IMG/VR virus record: IMGVR_UViG_3300023174_000229
Coordinates: 1-52,300 of that record
Source: a virus
Length of the DNA: 52,300 nucleotides
Direction: 5' to 3' (one strand)
This document shows, piece by piece, positions 15,528 through 24,385 of this stretch; within the stretch, counting starts at the first letter, position 1, and every line of letters starts with the position of its first letter. The position numbers were made by a program, and so were the translations under genes. Below the pieces are notes generated by a model. The model saw nothing but the letters and a program-made list of their open reading frames with translations, ran no database searches and was not told the origin of the DNA.

Positions 15528-17294
15528 TTACCCCTCACAAGCCAAACATGTTTCTCCATCAACAATAGCCTTCAATGATACATCATCCTCAAGCTTTTGC
15601 CGTTTGATTTGCGCCCCTACTTTGTCTGCTTTACGCACCTTCTCACTCCGTAGATAATATAAACTCTTTAAGCCTCCCTTCCATGCCATGAAGTGGACAG
15701 CATGTAAATACTTTGTAGATACATTAGCAGGGAAGAACAAGTTAATGCTTTGTCCTTGATCAATATAGAACTGACGATCACAAGCAAGCTCAACAATCCA
15801 GCGTTGATCAATTTCCATAGCCGTCTTAAACACTTCTTTAATACGCTCTGGCACTCCCAAATGCTGAACAGACCCATCATTAGCGGCAATGGATGCCCAT
15901 GTCTCATCATCATTCATGCCAATCTTTTCTAGCGCAGCTTCAAGAAACTTATTCTTAGTTACAAAAGATCCACTAAGCGTGTCTTGCTTGTACATGTTAG
16001 CGCGATAGGGTTCTACAGATGGGCTTGTATTGCCCATAATAAGACTGCTAGAAGCGTTTGGAGCAATAGCCATATGATGACTAAAGCGACGGGTTACATC
16101 ATGGTATTCAGCGTCTGGACAGCTTCCCCTAGCCCATGCCAATACCCTATCCCCTTTAAGACACTTCTCTTGAATGTGCTTAAAGATTTCTTTGTTTATA
16201 ATTTTAGCTAACACACTGTCAAATGAAAGCCCTTTCTTTTGTAGGTAAGCATGAAAACCTAAAGCACCAATGCCAATGTCTCGCTCACGCATTGCCGAAT
16301 ACCTAGCCCTACTAATAGTGTCAGGTGCATTGTCAATAAAATATTGCAACACATTGTCCAGCATTTCCATTACATCTAGAATGAACAGATCATTATCTTT
16401 CCAATCTTCGTAGTATTCCAGATTGAGCGAAGAAAGGCAGCACACTGCTGTACGCTCTTCATTTGTAGGTAAAAAGATTTCAGTGCAGAGATTGCTACCA
16501 TTGATGGCAAGGTTTTCCATTTGCAACCAATAAGGCAATTTCTTATTTGCCGTATCAATGAAGATGAGATAGGGTTCTCCAGTTTGCATACGAAGTTCAA
16601 GGATTTTCTGCCATAGATATTTAGCAGAGACAACTTCCACTACCTTTCCAGTGGCTGGATTCTTTAGTTCCCAATCATCATTAGTGTTTTCATCTTTCAT
16701 GCATGCTTCAATAAGCTTCATGAAGTCATCAGAAAGATTAATTCCATGATGAAGATTTGGTGTACGAATGTTTTGATCACCAGTGGGTTTTCTCATTTCC
16801 AAAAAAGAAATGATGTCAGGGTGACTGATATCCAGATAAGCGGCATAAGATCCGCGACGGGTTCTTCCTTGACGATATGCCAATGAAGAAGCGTCATAGA
16901 TTTTTAAATGCGGCATCACTCCAGTGGATTTATCGTCACTATTACGAATACCAACATGGACACCAACGCCACCGCCAAACATACTAAGCCAATTGGTTTC
17001 AGATAGGTTGTCCACCAATCCTTCGGCACTATCGTCGATATAATTGAGAAAACATGAAATGGGAAGACCGCGCTTAGACCTACCAAAACTAAGGATAGGA
17101 GTAGAATAAGAGAGCCAGTGTTTGCTGCTATAGTCATAAAGCCTCTGTGCATGTTCGCTGGATGAAGAAAACATTTTAGAAACAAACGCAAACCTTTCTT
17201 GGGGACTTGTCTCGTCATCTCGCATGTAGCTTTCTTTAAGCCTCTGCATACCCAACTTATCAAACAAAGCATCGCGTGTGTAATCAATATTCAT
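15528..17294 (-). CDS. nrdA: Ribonucleotide reductase class Ia, large (alpha) subunit
   Basis: A 588-residue catalytic subunit that reduces ribonucleoside diphosphates with NrdB. The redox and radical cysteines are visible: C81 in G-L-P-I-S-C-F, C270 in N-L-C-T-E (with E272) and C285/C286 before L-S-S-L-N-L. The protein ends in C-L-A-C-E-G, the swinging C-terminal pair reduced by thioredoxin or glutaredoxin. It is shorter than typical bacterial NrdA (about 750 residues) and starts directly at the catalytic region, so the N-terminal ATP cone used for activity regulation is missing; this is common in phage enzymes. GGAG precedes ATG 17294. An intrinsic terminator lies just upstream. Confidence 0.95.
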   Translation of the reverse strand: MNIDYTRDALFDKLGMQRLKESYMRDDETSPQERFAFVSKMFSSSSEHAQRLYDYSSKHWLSYSTPILSFGRSKRGLPISCFLNYIDDSAEGLVDNLSETNWLSMFGGGVGVHVGIRNSDDKSTGVMPHLKIYDASSLAYRQGRTRRGSYAAYLDISHPDIISFLEMRKPTGDQNIRTPNLHHGINLSDDFMKLIEACMKDENTNDDWELKNPATGKVVEVVSAKYLWQKILELRMQTGEPYLIFIDTANKKLPYWLQMENLAINGSNLCTEIFLPTNEERTAVCCLSSLNLEYYEDWKDNDLFILDVMEMLDNVLQYFIDNAPDTISRARYSAMRERDIGIGALGFHAYLQKKGLSFDSVLAKIINKEIFKHIQEKCLKGDRVLAWARGSCPDAEYHDVTRRFSHHMAIAPNASSSLIMGNTSPSVEPYRANMYKQDTLSGSFVTKNKFLEAALEKIGMNDDETWASIAANDGSVQHLGVPERIKEVFKTAMEIDQRWIVELACDRQFYIDQGQSINLFFPANVSTKYLHAVHFMAWKGGLKSLYYLRSEKVRKADKVGAQIKRQKLEDDVSLKAIVDGETCLACEG

Positions 17295-17309
17295 GTATTC
17301 TCCAGAGAT

Positions 17310-17339
17310 AAAAAAAGAGGAAAGAAAAGTCTTTCCCCT
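17310..17339 (-). terminator. Intrinsic terminator between small gene and nrdA
   Basis: On the minus strand a 10-bp stem (AGGGGAAAGA with TCTTTCCTCT, one G-U pair) has a 4-nt loop and is followed at once by seven T. It lies in the 71-bp gap before nrdA. It would separate thyX-side transcription from the RNR genes or act as an attenuator with partial read-through. Confidence 0.85.
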
Positions 17340-17365
17340 TTGAGGTTGGTTGGTATATGCGTTTA

Positions 17366-17560
17366 TTATTTTTGTGTAAAGGGAGTGATCGGCTCCTGTT
17401 GCATCTTTCCAGAAATATCGTAACCATAAACTGTTGACAAGAAAAGAACAAATCGTTCAAGAACATCAGACCATCCAGCATCAAATGGTAAATTGATAGA
17501 CGCATTAAAAATATTACCTTCAGAATCTTCTGAACAGAATTTCCAGTTAGTAGTGTCCAC
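17366..17560 (-). CDS. Small phage protein of unknown function
   Basis: About 64 residues from GTG 17560, which has AAGGA upstream inside the last codons of thyX. Upstream in-frame codons lack a ribosome site. The product contains N-W-K-F-C-S-E-D and G-W-S-D-V-L-E-R-F; no family is recognised. It is the last gene before the terminator at 17310-17339. Confidence 0.55.
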   Translation of the reverse strand: MDTTNWKFCSEDSEGNIFNASINLPFDAGWSDVLERFVLFLSTVYGYDISGKMQQEPITPFTQK

Positions 17561-17564
17561 TATT

Positions 17565-18185
17565 TTATTCCTTAAACAAAGAAGGGAAGAGACTTTCAAT
17601 AACAACCTTGCATTTATCAGCTACATCCCTATGTTCTTTCTGCGTTGCTTTGTCGCATCTGACATCTAGGTAATGAAGCCAACTACGAAGTGTACCATTC
17701 ATATAAAGCCTAGACAACATTATACCCTCTGGCAACACCTTCCTAGCAACTTCTTTTGCAATGCCATTATCTAGTGCCTGATGATAAGCGTCTAGCGAAG
17801 TGGACAGCACCGTCTGTTGTAGGCTCCACCAATAACGATGGAGTTCCCTGTCTTCCACTTCAATAGAGTTTTGTCTATTCTTCCAATCTTGCAAGCGAGG
17901 TTGAGAAAACTCTGACTCGCTTGCAATTGCATAGCGTTGACTAAACTCTTGGAAGCTAAAACTCCTATGCCGCAACATCTGGCGAGCAATGTCACGGGTA
18001 GTTTCAATCTCCATACAAACATTGACCATCTCGAAAGGTGACCAATGTTTGTTATCAATTAAATACTTTAGGAGTTTAGGAGCAGTGTCTTTATTGTCTT
18101 GGTTTCCCGGATTAGAAACCCTTGCCATATAAGCAATAAGATTTTCAGCATCCGGGGTTGACCAAATCAATTTAACTTTAGACAT
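17565..18185 (-). CDS. thyX: FAD-dependent thymidylate synthase ThyX
   Basis: A 206-residue flavoenzyme that methylates dUMP to dTMP with methylene-tetrahydrofolate and NAD(P)H. The ThyX signature R72-H-R-x-x-S-x-x-x-x-S-Q-R84 is intact, and the C-terminal helix has the family's basic and acidic residues. Start at ATG 18185 with AGGA upstream; a much longer open frame extends upstream but overlaps the preceding gene completely. Length is normal. With the RNR genes it gives the phage its own dTTP supply. Confidence 0.95.
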   Translation of the reverse strand: MSKVKLIWSTPDAENLIAYMARVSNPGNQDNKDTAPKLLKYLIDNKHWSPFEMVNVCMEIETTRDIARQMLRHRSFSFQEFSQRYAIASESEFSQPRLQDWKNRQNSIEVEDRELHRYWWSLQQTVLSTSLDAYHQALDNGIAKEVARKVLPEGIMLSRLYMNGTLRSWLHYLDVRCDKATQKEHRDVADKCKVVIESLFPSLFKE

Positions 18186-18585
18186 TGTTTTCCTGTAGTT
18201 GATTCTCTTCTGGAAGCTCTTCTTCATCTTCTGCGAACAACTGAGTAAAGTATTGTTCAGCTTCTGAGTGAGGCATGAAGTAGTAAAGCAAAGTGTAGCA
18301 TGCTGACGCAACAGCGTCATCAATTTCTACATCTTCTGGATGTTTATAACCATCTACAACAGGGAGTTCAATACAACGCTCATACGTCTGCTGAAGAACA
18401 TTGACAACAATTTCATCAATTTCTTCGTCAGTTAGTCCTTTGTTAGGACAAGCACTTTTAAGTAAAGAAATAAGACCAACTTTGGTAAGGCCAGCGCGAG
18501 CTTCATCATTACAGGTGAATGAACAAGTGGCGCTACCGTCTTCATGTTCAATCAAAGTTACAAGTTCAATTTTTCCATCAACCAT
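18178..18585 (-). CDS. Acidic phage protein of unknown function
   Basis: A 135-residue acidic protein with AGGAG upstream of ATG 18585. The C-terminus is a run of Glu/Asp, like DNA-mimic or SSB-type tails. The middle has several cysteines and a D-E-E-I-D-E-I segment. No domain is recognised. It overlaps thyX by 8 nt and the HNH gene by 8 nt, so the three are probably coupled. Confidence 0.6.
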   Translation of the reverse strand: MVDGKIELVTLIEHEDGSATCSFTCNDEARAGLTKVGLISLLKSACPNKGLTDEEIDEIVVNVLQQTYERCIELPVVDGYKHPEDVEIDDAVASACYTLLYYFMPHSEAEQYFTQLFAEDEEELPEENQLQENNV

Positions 18586-18958
18586 TTTTCTTTCTCCTAA
18601 GTTTTTCCGTATCAGTTTTTAATTTATGACACGGCTTGCACAAAATCTGGAAGTTATTAGCTTCACAGAACATACGCTCTACATATTCGTCCCAACTAAC
18701 GAATCCCTCTTTACCTACAACAGGAATGATATGGTCTACTTGTACGTCCAATCCAACAAATGTTTTTGTACATTTAGCGCATTGATAATGTAGTGCAAGC
18801 TTTCCTGTTTTTGGATTAACTTTCCTTCCAACACTAGCCTTCTTCAATACATCAAACTTTACAGGCCAGCGTCTTGATGCCATTCGCAAGGCAGAGACAA
18901 TAAAACTTCTCCACCTTGCTTCAGTCCATTGACCACTATTTCTAGTCTTCTTCGTCAT
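18578..18958 (-). CDS. HNH endonuclease
   Basis: A 126-residue protein with zinc ligands C60/C63, the HNH core D75-H76 in V-D-H-I-I-P-V, N101/N102, and C107-x-x-C110-H111. It starts at ATG 18958 (GAAGG 5 nt upstream), inside the end of the preceding gene. Such small HNH genes are frequent in phages as homing-type nucleases or packaging accessories. Here it is far from the terminase, so a free-standing mobile nuclease or a DNA-metabolism role is more likely. Its basic N-terminus would bind DNA. Confidence 0.8.
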   Translation of the reverse strand: MTKKTRNSGQWTEARWRSFIVSALRMASRRWPVKFDVLKKASVGRKVNPKTGKLALHYQCAKCTKTFVGLDVQVDHIIPVVGKEGFVSWDEYVERMFCEANNFQILCKPCHKLKTDTEKLRRKKNG

Positions 18959-19139
18959 GCATACCTTCGATGTCAAGATATGTAATTACTACATCATCGT
19001 CGGTTGCGCCCAAACCAGCAAAAGCTTGTGACAAAGCCTCCACTATAGCTTCATGTAACACTTCTTCATCTGCAAGCAAGCCAGCAGGAATTTCAGACTT
19101 AGGAATAGCAATTTCCAATTCAGTAGTAATAGTAATCAT
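18942..19139 (-). CDS. Small acidic protein of unknown function
   Basis: A 65-residue acidic protein with AAGGA upstream of ATG 19139. It begins with a beta-strand-like run (I-T-I-T-T-E-L-E-I-A-I) and ends E-E-D. No family is recognised. It overlaps the HNH gene by 17 nt. Confidence 0.55.
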   Translation of the reverse strand: MITITTELEIAIPKSEIPAGLLADEEVLHEAIVEALSQAFAGLGATDDDVVITYLDIEGMHDEED

Positions 19140-19149
19140 TTAGTTTCCT

Positions 19150-19407
19150 TTAAAAAAGAATATCTTCAACAAGCTTCGCATAACCAGCTATGTCATGCCA
19201 ATGATCAATCTCTTGCGGCTGGCCTCCATTAACAATGCGAGCAATCTTGTGACAAATCATATCAACACTTTCTTTCATTGGCATAGACAACCTATCATAA
19301 TTCGCACCCATTCGCACAACGTCTTTTAATTGTTGTGCTGTAGTAGCAAGGGTTTCGTAATTACCATAAAGAAATCCCCTATCTTTTAGTGTCTCTTCAA
19401 TATTCAA
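19150..19407 (-). CDS. DUF6378-type phage protein
   Basis: An 85-residue protein with E-T-L-K-D-R-G-F-L-Y-G, then M-I-C-H-K-I-A-R-I-V-N-G and D-H-W-H-D-I-A-G-Y-A, the pattern of the DUF6378 family widespread in phages (named from memory). The HD-like WHDIAGYA segment is the most conserved part. Its role is unknown; a link to nucleotide metabolism has been assumed for this family because of its usual context. It overlaps the previous gene by 4 nt (ATGA). Confidence 0.7.
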   Translation of the reverse strand: MNIEETLKDRGFLYGNYETLATTAQQLKDVVRMGANYDRLSMPMKESVDMICHKIARIVNGGQPQEIDHWHDIAGYAKLVEDILF

Positions 19408-19730
19408 TGTTTACCCCCTACAGTTTTGGTGCGTTGGGTTAGTTTAGTTGGTTCATCATAACCAAATTCGACATTCTCGCTTTCTTCATAAAACTTATGA
19501 AAGAAGCGTTCAATAATCTTAGCGGCTCGCTCATCTGAATCCATTAAAGGAATAACAGATGCCATAAGCATGGCTGTATTTAGAAGACCATCTGCGTCTT
19601 CTTCAGACATTTTATTTTCTACTGTTCCAATGATCACCTCAAATTCCCCATCCCAATTATCACTATAATTAGTAGGACGTAACACAATACATACGTCATT
19701 GGGTTCTGTCTTCAAAGGGGTTTGGTCCAT
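19404..19730 (-). CDS. Phage protein of unknown function in replication block
   Basis: A 108-residue protein whose start lies 19 nt inside the exonuclease gene. The N-terminus has beta-strand-like segments (V-C-I-V-L-R and F-E-V-I-I-G), and the central part is helical with an E-E-D-A-D-G-L-L-N-T-A-M motif. No domain is recognised. It is read with the exonuclease and the DUF6378-like gene, so a replication-accessory role is possible. Confidence 0.6.
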   Translation of the reverse strand: MDQTPLKTEPNDVCIVLRPTNYSDNWDGEFEVIIGTVENKMSEEDADGLLNTAMLMASVIPLMDSDERAAKIIERFFHKFYEESENVEFGYDEPTKLTQRTKTVGGKH

Positions 19731-20395
19731 TTTTCATTTTCCTTTCTTAGTAGATAAAGTAGTTGTGCATTTTCATGTACACGATTTATGTCACCTTCAT
19801 ATGCATCAATACACGCCTGATACAATTCTTTTTCATTAGTACAATCTGCTAATAGCTTTGCGGCTTTAGCTGGACCAATACCTTTAATACCTATAATATT
19901 ATCTGCTATATCACCAGTTAATATTTGTTTATAGAAATTTAATACAGCGGTTGGTTTATCTATATAATATTTAGTCTTCTTTACAAAGTTGTAATGATGA
20001 CCAGATATTTGATCTAAATCTTTATCTAAAGAAACAATGACACAACCTTCTTCACCAATAGTGGTAGCAGCTATAGCTATGTCATCATCTGCTTCTTGTC
20101 CAATAGAAACTATTGCTCCCCAATGTTCAATTAAGAAAGATCTAATTGCTTCAAGGTGATGGGGTTTTTCAATATCTTTTCTATTGCCTTTGTATTCAGC
20201 GGTAACGGCAATCTCTTTTCGGAAATTGCCTTTACCTGTTAAGAACAACTTAAAATCTGTTACTTCTGGAATCCCTAATAAAAGAATATCTGCAATGTAT
20301 ACATCCAAAGTTGAAAGGGCTGTTACCAAATCATCATCTTTGCATGCAAAGGAAATTCGATATGCAATTATATCGGAGTCCAGAAGAGCGATCAT
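19712..20395 (-). CDS. 5'-3' exonuclease / flap endonuclease (PIN/FEN family)
   Basis: A 227-residue nuclease of the T7 gp6 / T4 RNase H type, which removes RNA primers and flaps and may degrade host DNA. Acidic metal-binding residues are in place: D6 and D8 (L-L-D-S-D), E101 with D103-D105 (E-A-D-D-D), D124/D126 (S-L-D-K-D) and D162/D165 (G-D-I-A-D-N). A helix-hairpin-helix (I-K-G-I-G-P-A-K-A) at residues 170-178 follows. The start overlaps the previous stop by one base. It is near the polymerase, as in T7-like phages. Confidence 0.88.
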   Translation of the reverse strand: MIALLDSDIIAYRISFACKDDDLVTALSTLDVYIADILLLGIPEVTDFKLFLTGKGNFRKEIAVTAEYKGNRKDIEKPHHLEAIRSFLIEHWGAIVSIGQEADDDIAIAATTIGEEGCVIVSLDKDLDQISGHHYNFVKKTKYYIDKPTAVLNFYKQILTGDIADNIIGIKGIGPAKAAKLLADCTNEKELYQACIDAYEGDINRVHENAQLLYLLRKENEKWTKPL

Positions 20396-20604
20396 TATTC
20401 AGTCATTCCTATTTTAGATTCCTCTTCATTAAACAACTCACCCATTGGTTTAAGTGCATTTTTACTTTGTTGCTTTTGAATTGCCGCACCGCGAATAGCG
20501 GAAAACAAATCAAAGGATTGCTCAAGAGGAAGTTTAGACAAACCAGCCAAAATCAATACAACTTGGGCTTCTGTCAATTCAAACTTAAACAATTCATCAT
20601 TCAT
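20395..20604 (-). CDS. Small phage protein of unknown function
   Basis: A 69-residue protein with F-x-L-T-E-A-Q-V-V-L-I-L-A-G-L near the N-terminus and an acidic end. It overlaps the SSB gene by 4 nt (ATGA) and abuts the exonuclease. A short protein with this LTEAQ...L-LPLEQSF-L pattern appears next to replication genes in other phages, but I know of no assigned function. Confidence 0.6.
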   Translation of the reverse strand: MNDELFKFELTEAQVVLILAGLSKLPLEQSFDLFSAIRGAAIQKQQSKNALKPMGELFNEEESKIGMTE

Positions 20605-21011
20605 AGTACAACCTCTTCATCTTCAACAGCTTCAACACCGTACTCAACCAATTCAGTTACGACAAGCTTAACAAGAGAGGGACTAACTCCTTTCTTGTTT
20701 TTATACTTCCACTCGTAACTAGAAACAACTGCACGACCTTTGCTATTGTTACCAATGTTACCAGTGATTTCAATACCATCAGCATCATAAGCGCGAATAG
20801 CATTCGCTGACTTGCAAGTGATGTAGCTACCCATCTCTGGCTTATCTTCGCGATTAGAAACACTAACCCCCATTCCTTCCAACGCGGCAATAGCGGCATC
20901 AGAAAGATTGCAAAGGTTAACTTGATACTTTCCTGACATTTCGTTAGGCTTGCTCAATTGTGCCCAAAAAATATCACAAGCAATCTTCACACGCTGTTTG
21001 TCGTTAGACAT
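20601..21011 (-). CDS. Single-stranded DNA-binding protein (phage type)
   Basis: A 136-residue protein starting at ATG 21011, with GGAG 6 nt upstream. The sequence W-A-Q-L-S-K-P-N-E-M-S-G-K-Y-Q-V and N-L-S-D-A-A-I-A-A-L-E belong to a phage family usually called ssDNA-binding protein. The C-terminus ends in an acidic tail (E-A-V-E-D-E-E-V-V-L), the feature by which T7 gp2.5 and bacterial SSB contact polymerase and helicase. It stands just upstream of the exonuclease and downstream of the polymerase, as expected for a replisome gene. Confidence 0.8.
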   Translation of the reverse strand: MSNDKQRVKIACDIFWAQLSKPNEMSGKYQVNLCNLSDAAIAALEGMGVSVSNREDKPEMGSYITCKSANAIRAYDADGIEITGNIGNNSKGRAVVSSYEWKYKNKKGVSPSLVKLVVTELVEYGVEAVEDEEVVL

Positions 21012-21053
21012 AATAAACTCCAAAAGTTTTTAAAAGAAAATTCACTAGTTACG

Positions 21054-22760
21054 TCAGTGACATTCACGCCAGTTGTTTCCAATCTTCCCTTCCGCTTCAA
21101 CTGGACAACGAAATTGTAAAGCATTCCCCGCTAGACTTGCCGCATGGATAATTGCTTGCATAGCCTCGTCAGCATCAGCTTCAGCAACTTCCCATTGCGT
21201 TTCATCATGTACGAAAGCCACAAGCTTAGCATCAATACCTTTAACCTTCAACAACAGTGTTGCTTTTATGAGCCATTGCTTGGCAATAATAGCTCCTGCT
21301 GATTGAAGCAAAGTATTCAACGCCGCATGCTGGCTTCTTATCCACAATTGCCTACCGTCAAGCCCCGGCAATGTACCGTTCTTTTCTATAGTGGATGCAA
21401 TCTTAGACTTAAGCTTGACCAATGCTGGTGTATTGGTAAGGAAGTTGTCGATTAATGTCTTAGCCTTGCCAGTGGTTACACCAATAGTAGATGCAATCTT
21501 TGCAGGGCCAGCGCCATATAGCATGGCATATGTCAAAGTCTTGGTGATGTTCCTAGCTTTCTTATGCTCGCTGTTATGCTCATCCTTGACAGTGCCTTTA
21601 GGAATAAGCCCAAAGCTTTGAGCATTACGCCAGTGAATGTCACCAGTTAAAAGCTCTAACTGCCAATCACGATCCTGCATATAATGAGAAAGACATCGAA
21701 GCTCAATACCAGACAAGTCAACACCAACAAGACTTTTTCTTTTGGGGACAATAAACATCTCACGACATTCTGCTCCATAAGGACTACCAACAGCAGGGAC
21801 CTGCGCTAGATTGGGACTATGGTGACTACAGCGTCCTGTAACAGCACCATTGGTAATAATGCGTCCATGAATGCGACCGTCTTTACCAACCAATTCAAGC
21901 CAGCTATTGATTTGAGCAACACGTTTCTGAAGCATAAGATATTCAGACACTAGCTTTGCTTCTGGCAAATCAATTGTCTCTAACACTGCTTCATCGACAA
22001 TGATGGAACCCTTCTCAGTATGCTTTGAAAACACTACTCCCAGCCCCTGTAAGCGATCCGCAATCTGTTGGCGACTACCGGGATTAAAGACAGTGGTTTT
22101 GTCCTTCAAGGGCTTGCCAGTCTTTTCTGAAATACGTTGCTCAACAATAGGAGGAAATACCTCTTGCATTTTGTTTTCAATGTCAGCCATGCGACCAGAC
22201 AATTGTGCTTGCAATGTCATGGCTTTCTGCTCATCAAAAGCAAACCCATTGTTTTGCATCCTATTGCAGATGACGGCAACGTCATGTTCCCAATTAATAC
22301 TTTGTTGGGAAAACTTCTTCATCTCAACTTGGAGATGATTGAATAGTTCGTAAGTGACGTTTACGTCCTGTACACAATAAGTGTACATCTCTTCGCTAAA
22401 GCCGTTATCGAAATCAGTGAAGTTTCCTTTAGCATGCCCAAGTCTAGCACCCCATCCTGCTAACGAATGTTTTTCCTGCTTACCATCCACCATGATAGGA
22501 TCAATATCAGGCTTATAAAGCCTAGCCATAACAAGGGTGTCCACCAATAGTTCATCCGGAATAACCACATTCCAAACTCTGTTAAGAACAGGGGCATCAA
22601 AGCCAATAATGTTATGCCCACATACCGTAACATCATTTAAGTATTCCTGTAATCCAGTAGGGGAAAGCCAACGCATTATCTTGTCAGTGCGTGTGTTATA
22701 AGTAACACAAAGCCAAATCTTATCGTGAGCAAGGTTTGTTTCAATATCTAAGAATATCAT
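21054..22760 (-). CDS. DNA polymerase, family A, with 3'-5' exonuclease domain
   Basis: A 568-residue replicative polymerase of the T7 gp5 type, somewhat shorter than T7's 704 residues. The proofreading domain has D5 and E7 (F-L-D-I-E-T), D55 and D132. The polymerase domain shows motif A with D348, the O helix R403-x3-K407-x3-Y411-x3-Y415-G, and motif C H518-D519-E520. Tyr at 411, as in T7 (Y526), predicts poor discrimination against dideoxynucleotides. The protein begins directly with the exonuclease motif. It lies between the primase-helicase and SSB genes. Confidence 0.95.
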   Translation of the reverse strand: MIFLDIETNLAHDKIWLCVTYNTRTDKIMRWLSPTGLQEYLNDVTVCGHNIIGFDAPVLNRVWNVVIPDELLVDTLVMARLYKPDIDPIMVDGKQEKHSLAGWGARLGHAKGNFTDFDNGFSEEMYTYCVQDVNVTYELFNHLQVEMKKFSQQSINWEHDVAVICNRMQNNGFAFDEQKAMTLQAQLSGRMADIENKMQEVFPPIVEQRISEKTGKPLKDKTTVFNPGSRQQIADRLQGLGVVFSKHTEKGSIIVDEAVLETIDLPEAKLVSEYLMLQKRVAQINSWLELVGKDGRIHGRIITNGAVTGRCSHHSPNLAQVPAVGSPYGAECREMFIVPKRKSLVGVDLSGIELRCLSHYMQDRDWQLELLTGDIHWRNAQSFGLIPKGTVKDEHNSEHKKARNITKTLTYAMLYGAGPAKIASTIGVTTGKAKTLIDNFLTNTPALVKLKSKIASTIEKNGTLPGLDGRQLWIRSQHAALNTLLQSAGAIIAKQWLIKATLLLKVKGIDAKLVAFVHDETQWEVAEADADEAMQAIIHAASLAGNALQFRCPVEAEGKIGNNWRECH

Positions 22761-22793
22761 CTACTGATCTCTATAGAAAAGTTTAAAGGCAAA

Positions 22794-24380
22794 TCAAAGA
22801 GCGGGTTCTTCCTCAATATATTCCAGCATTCTCCCTGTATGTTTATTGTAAAGCAATTGGCATGCGGGTCCAGTGGTTCCGCTATATCTGTTCTTCAATA
22901 CTCTGACATGCGTGAGATTGCGTGTTTGTTCATCAGGTGCTTGACCATTCCGTTCCAAACCAATAACCATATCAGATAGCTGAGCAATGGAACCGCTACC
23001 ACGCAATTGAGCCAATGACGTAACTGCACCTTCTTCATGCCCCTTGTCTGCTGGACGCTTTAAATGGGAAACAATAATCAAAGCAATGTTAGTTTCCTGT
23101 ACCAACATGCGAAGCTTTGTCATGATTTCATCAATTGCTTTACGCTCATCTCCATTCTCTTGAGCAGAGATGATGATTGAGATATGATCGACAAATACAT
23201 ATTTACAATCAAGGGCTTTTGCCATGTAACGAACACGGCTAATGATGTTATCAATTGATGTACTTCCAAAGTGATCAAACAAATAAATCCTATCCGTTCC
23301 TAATGTAACATCAAAAGCATTACGCTTTTCTTCATCATTGACAACAACATCTGGTAAATGCAATGGCATGTTAGCCGCCAGTGACATTAAAGACAAAGAT
23401 GTTTTCTTTACACTCTCTTCAAGAAACATCAAGCCAATCTTATCTTCTGTATGCTGAAGTAAATGCCAAACAATTTCTTTCAATGTTTGACTCTTACCCA
23501 ATCCAGAGCCAGCAGTAACACAAACCAATTCACCTTTGCGAATACCATATGTCAATGCATTTAAGCCAGTCCAAGGATATAGGCAATCTGCTGGAGCCAC
23601 CGGCTTAGCAATAGCATCCCATAAGCTACTGCCACACACGATACCATCAGGAACATATTGCTCACTACTCCACCAACGCTGAACGAACAAAGCTTCTTTG
23701 CTATCCTTGAGCCAATCGCATGCATCTTTGTACTCCGGTAAATGTTTAAATACTTTTGCTTTACTCCCAAATAATTCAGCAATTTCTCTTGACGCTTTAA
23801 CGCCAACATCATCACCATCAAAACAAACAACAATGGTTTCAAAGCTGTTAAGATATTCGTATTGTTTCTTGCAGTCTTTTAGTGCTGATGCCGCACCATT
23901 GCGAATTGACACACAAGGATATTTGCTTCCTGTCATTTGAAAGCATGCCAATGCATCCATCTCACCTTCTACAATGGTGATGTATTTTCCACCAGCGGGA
24001 AACAATTGTTGACCAAACAATAAACCATCTGCCCATTCACCATCAATAGTGAATTTCTTTTCTGCAATTTCCCGATACTTTACAGCGACAATGGCATTGC
24101 TGTTATTGTAATAAGGAAAAATGTATGCGTTGTTTTCTCTTACAACACCATAGCGTTCTGCTGATGCTTTAGTTATTCTGCGATCAGCAATTGAAACTGA
24201 AATACCTTTCTCATAACGTAATGCTGACATAGGTTTTTTCCTATTAGGTTGTTGAACAGTTTCTGAATTTCCAATAGTAAATACGTTGCAAACAAAACAT
24301 TTACTACTTCCATCAGTATTAATGGCTTTACCATCGCTAGAGCCGCAATGACTACAAGGTTGATGCGTTTGTATAAACAT
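22794..24380 (-). CDS. Bifunctional primase-helicase (T7 gp4-like)
   Basis: A 528-residue protein that would make RNA primers and unwind DNA at the fork. Domains in order: a zinc finger (C9, C12, C28, C31), a TOPRIM primase fold with E138 (V-E-G-E-M-D-A-L) and D188/D190 (F-D-G-D-D), then a DnaB/RecA-type helicase with Walker A G-S-G-L-G-K-S at 291-297, a Walker B-like V-F-V-D-H near 399 and a conserved S-H-L-K-R motif. Length is close to T7 gp4 (566). It is the first replisome gene of the leftward operon. Confidence 0.95.
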   Translation of the reverse strand: MFIQTHQPCSHCGSSDGKAINTDGSSKCFVCNVFTIGNSETVQQPNRKKPMSALRYEKGISVSIADRRITKASAERYGVVRENNAYIFPYYNNSNAIVAVKYREIAEKKFTIDGEWADGLLFGQQLFPAGGKYITIVEGEMDALACFQMTGSKYPCVSIRNGAASALKDCKKQYEYLNSFETIVVCFDGDDVGVKASREIAELFGSKAKVFKHLPEYKDACDWLKDSKEALFVQRWWSSEQYVPDGIVCGSSLWDAIAKPVAPADCLYPWTGLNALTYGIRKGELVCVTAGSGLGKSQTLKEIVWHLLQHTEDKIGLMFLEESVKKTSLSLMSLAANMPLHLPDVVVNDEEKRNAFDVTLGTDRIYLFDHFGSTSIDNIISRVRYMAKALDCKYVFVDHISIIISAQENGDERKAIDEIMTKLRMLVQETNIALIIVSHLKRPADKGHEEGAVTSLAQLRGSGSIAQLSDMVIGLERNGQAPDEQTRNLTHVRVLKNRYSGTTGPACQLLYNKHTGRMLEYIEEEPAL

Positions 24381-24385
24381 AAAAA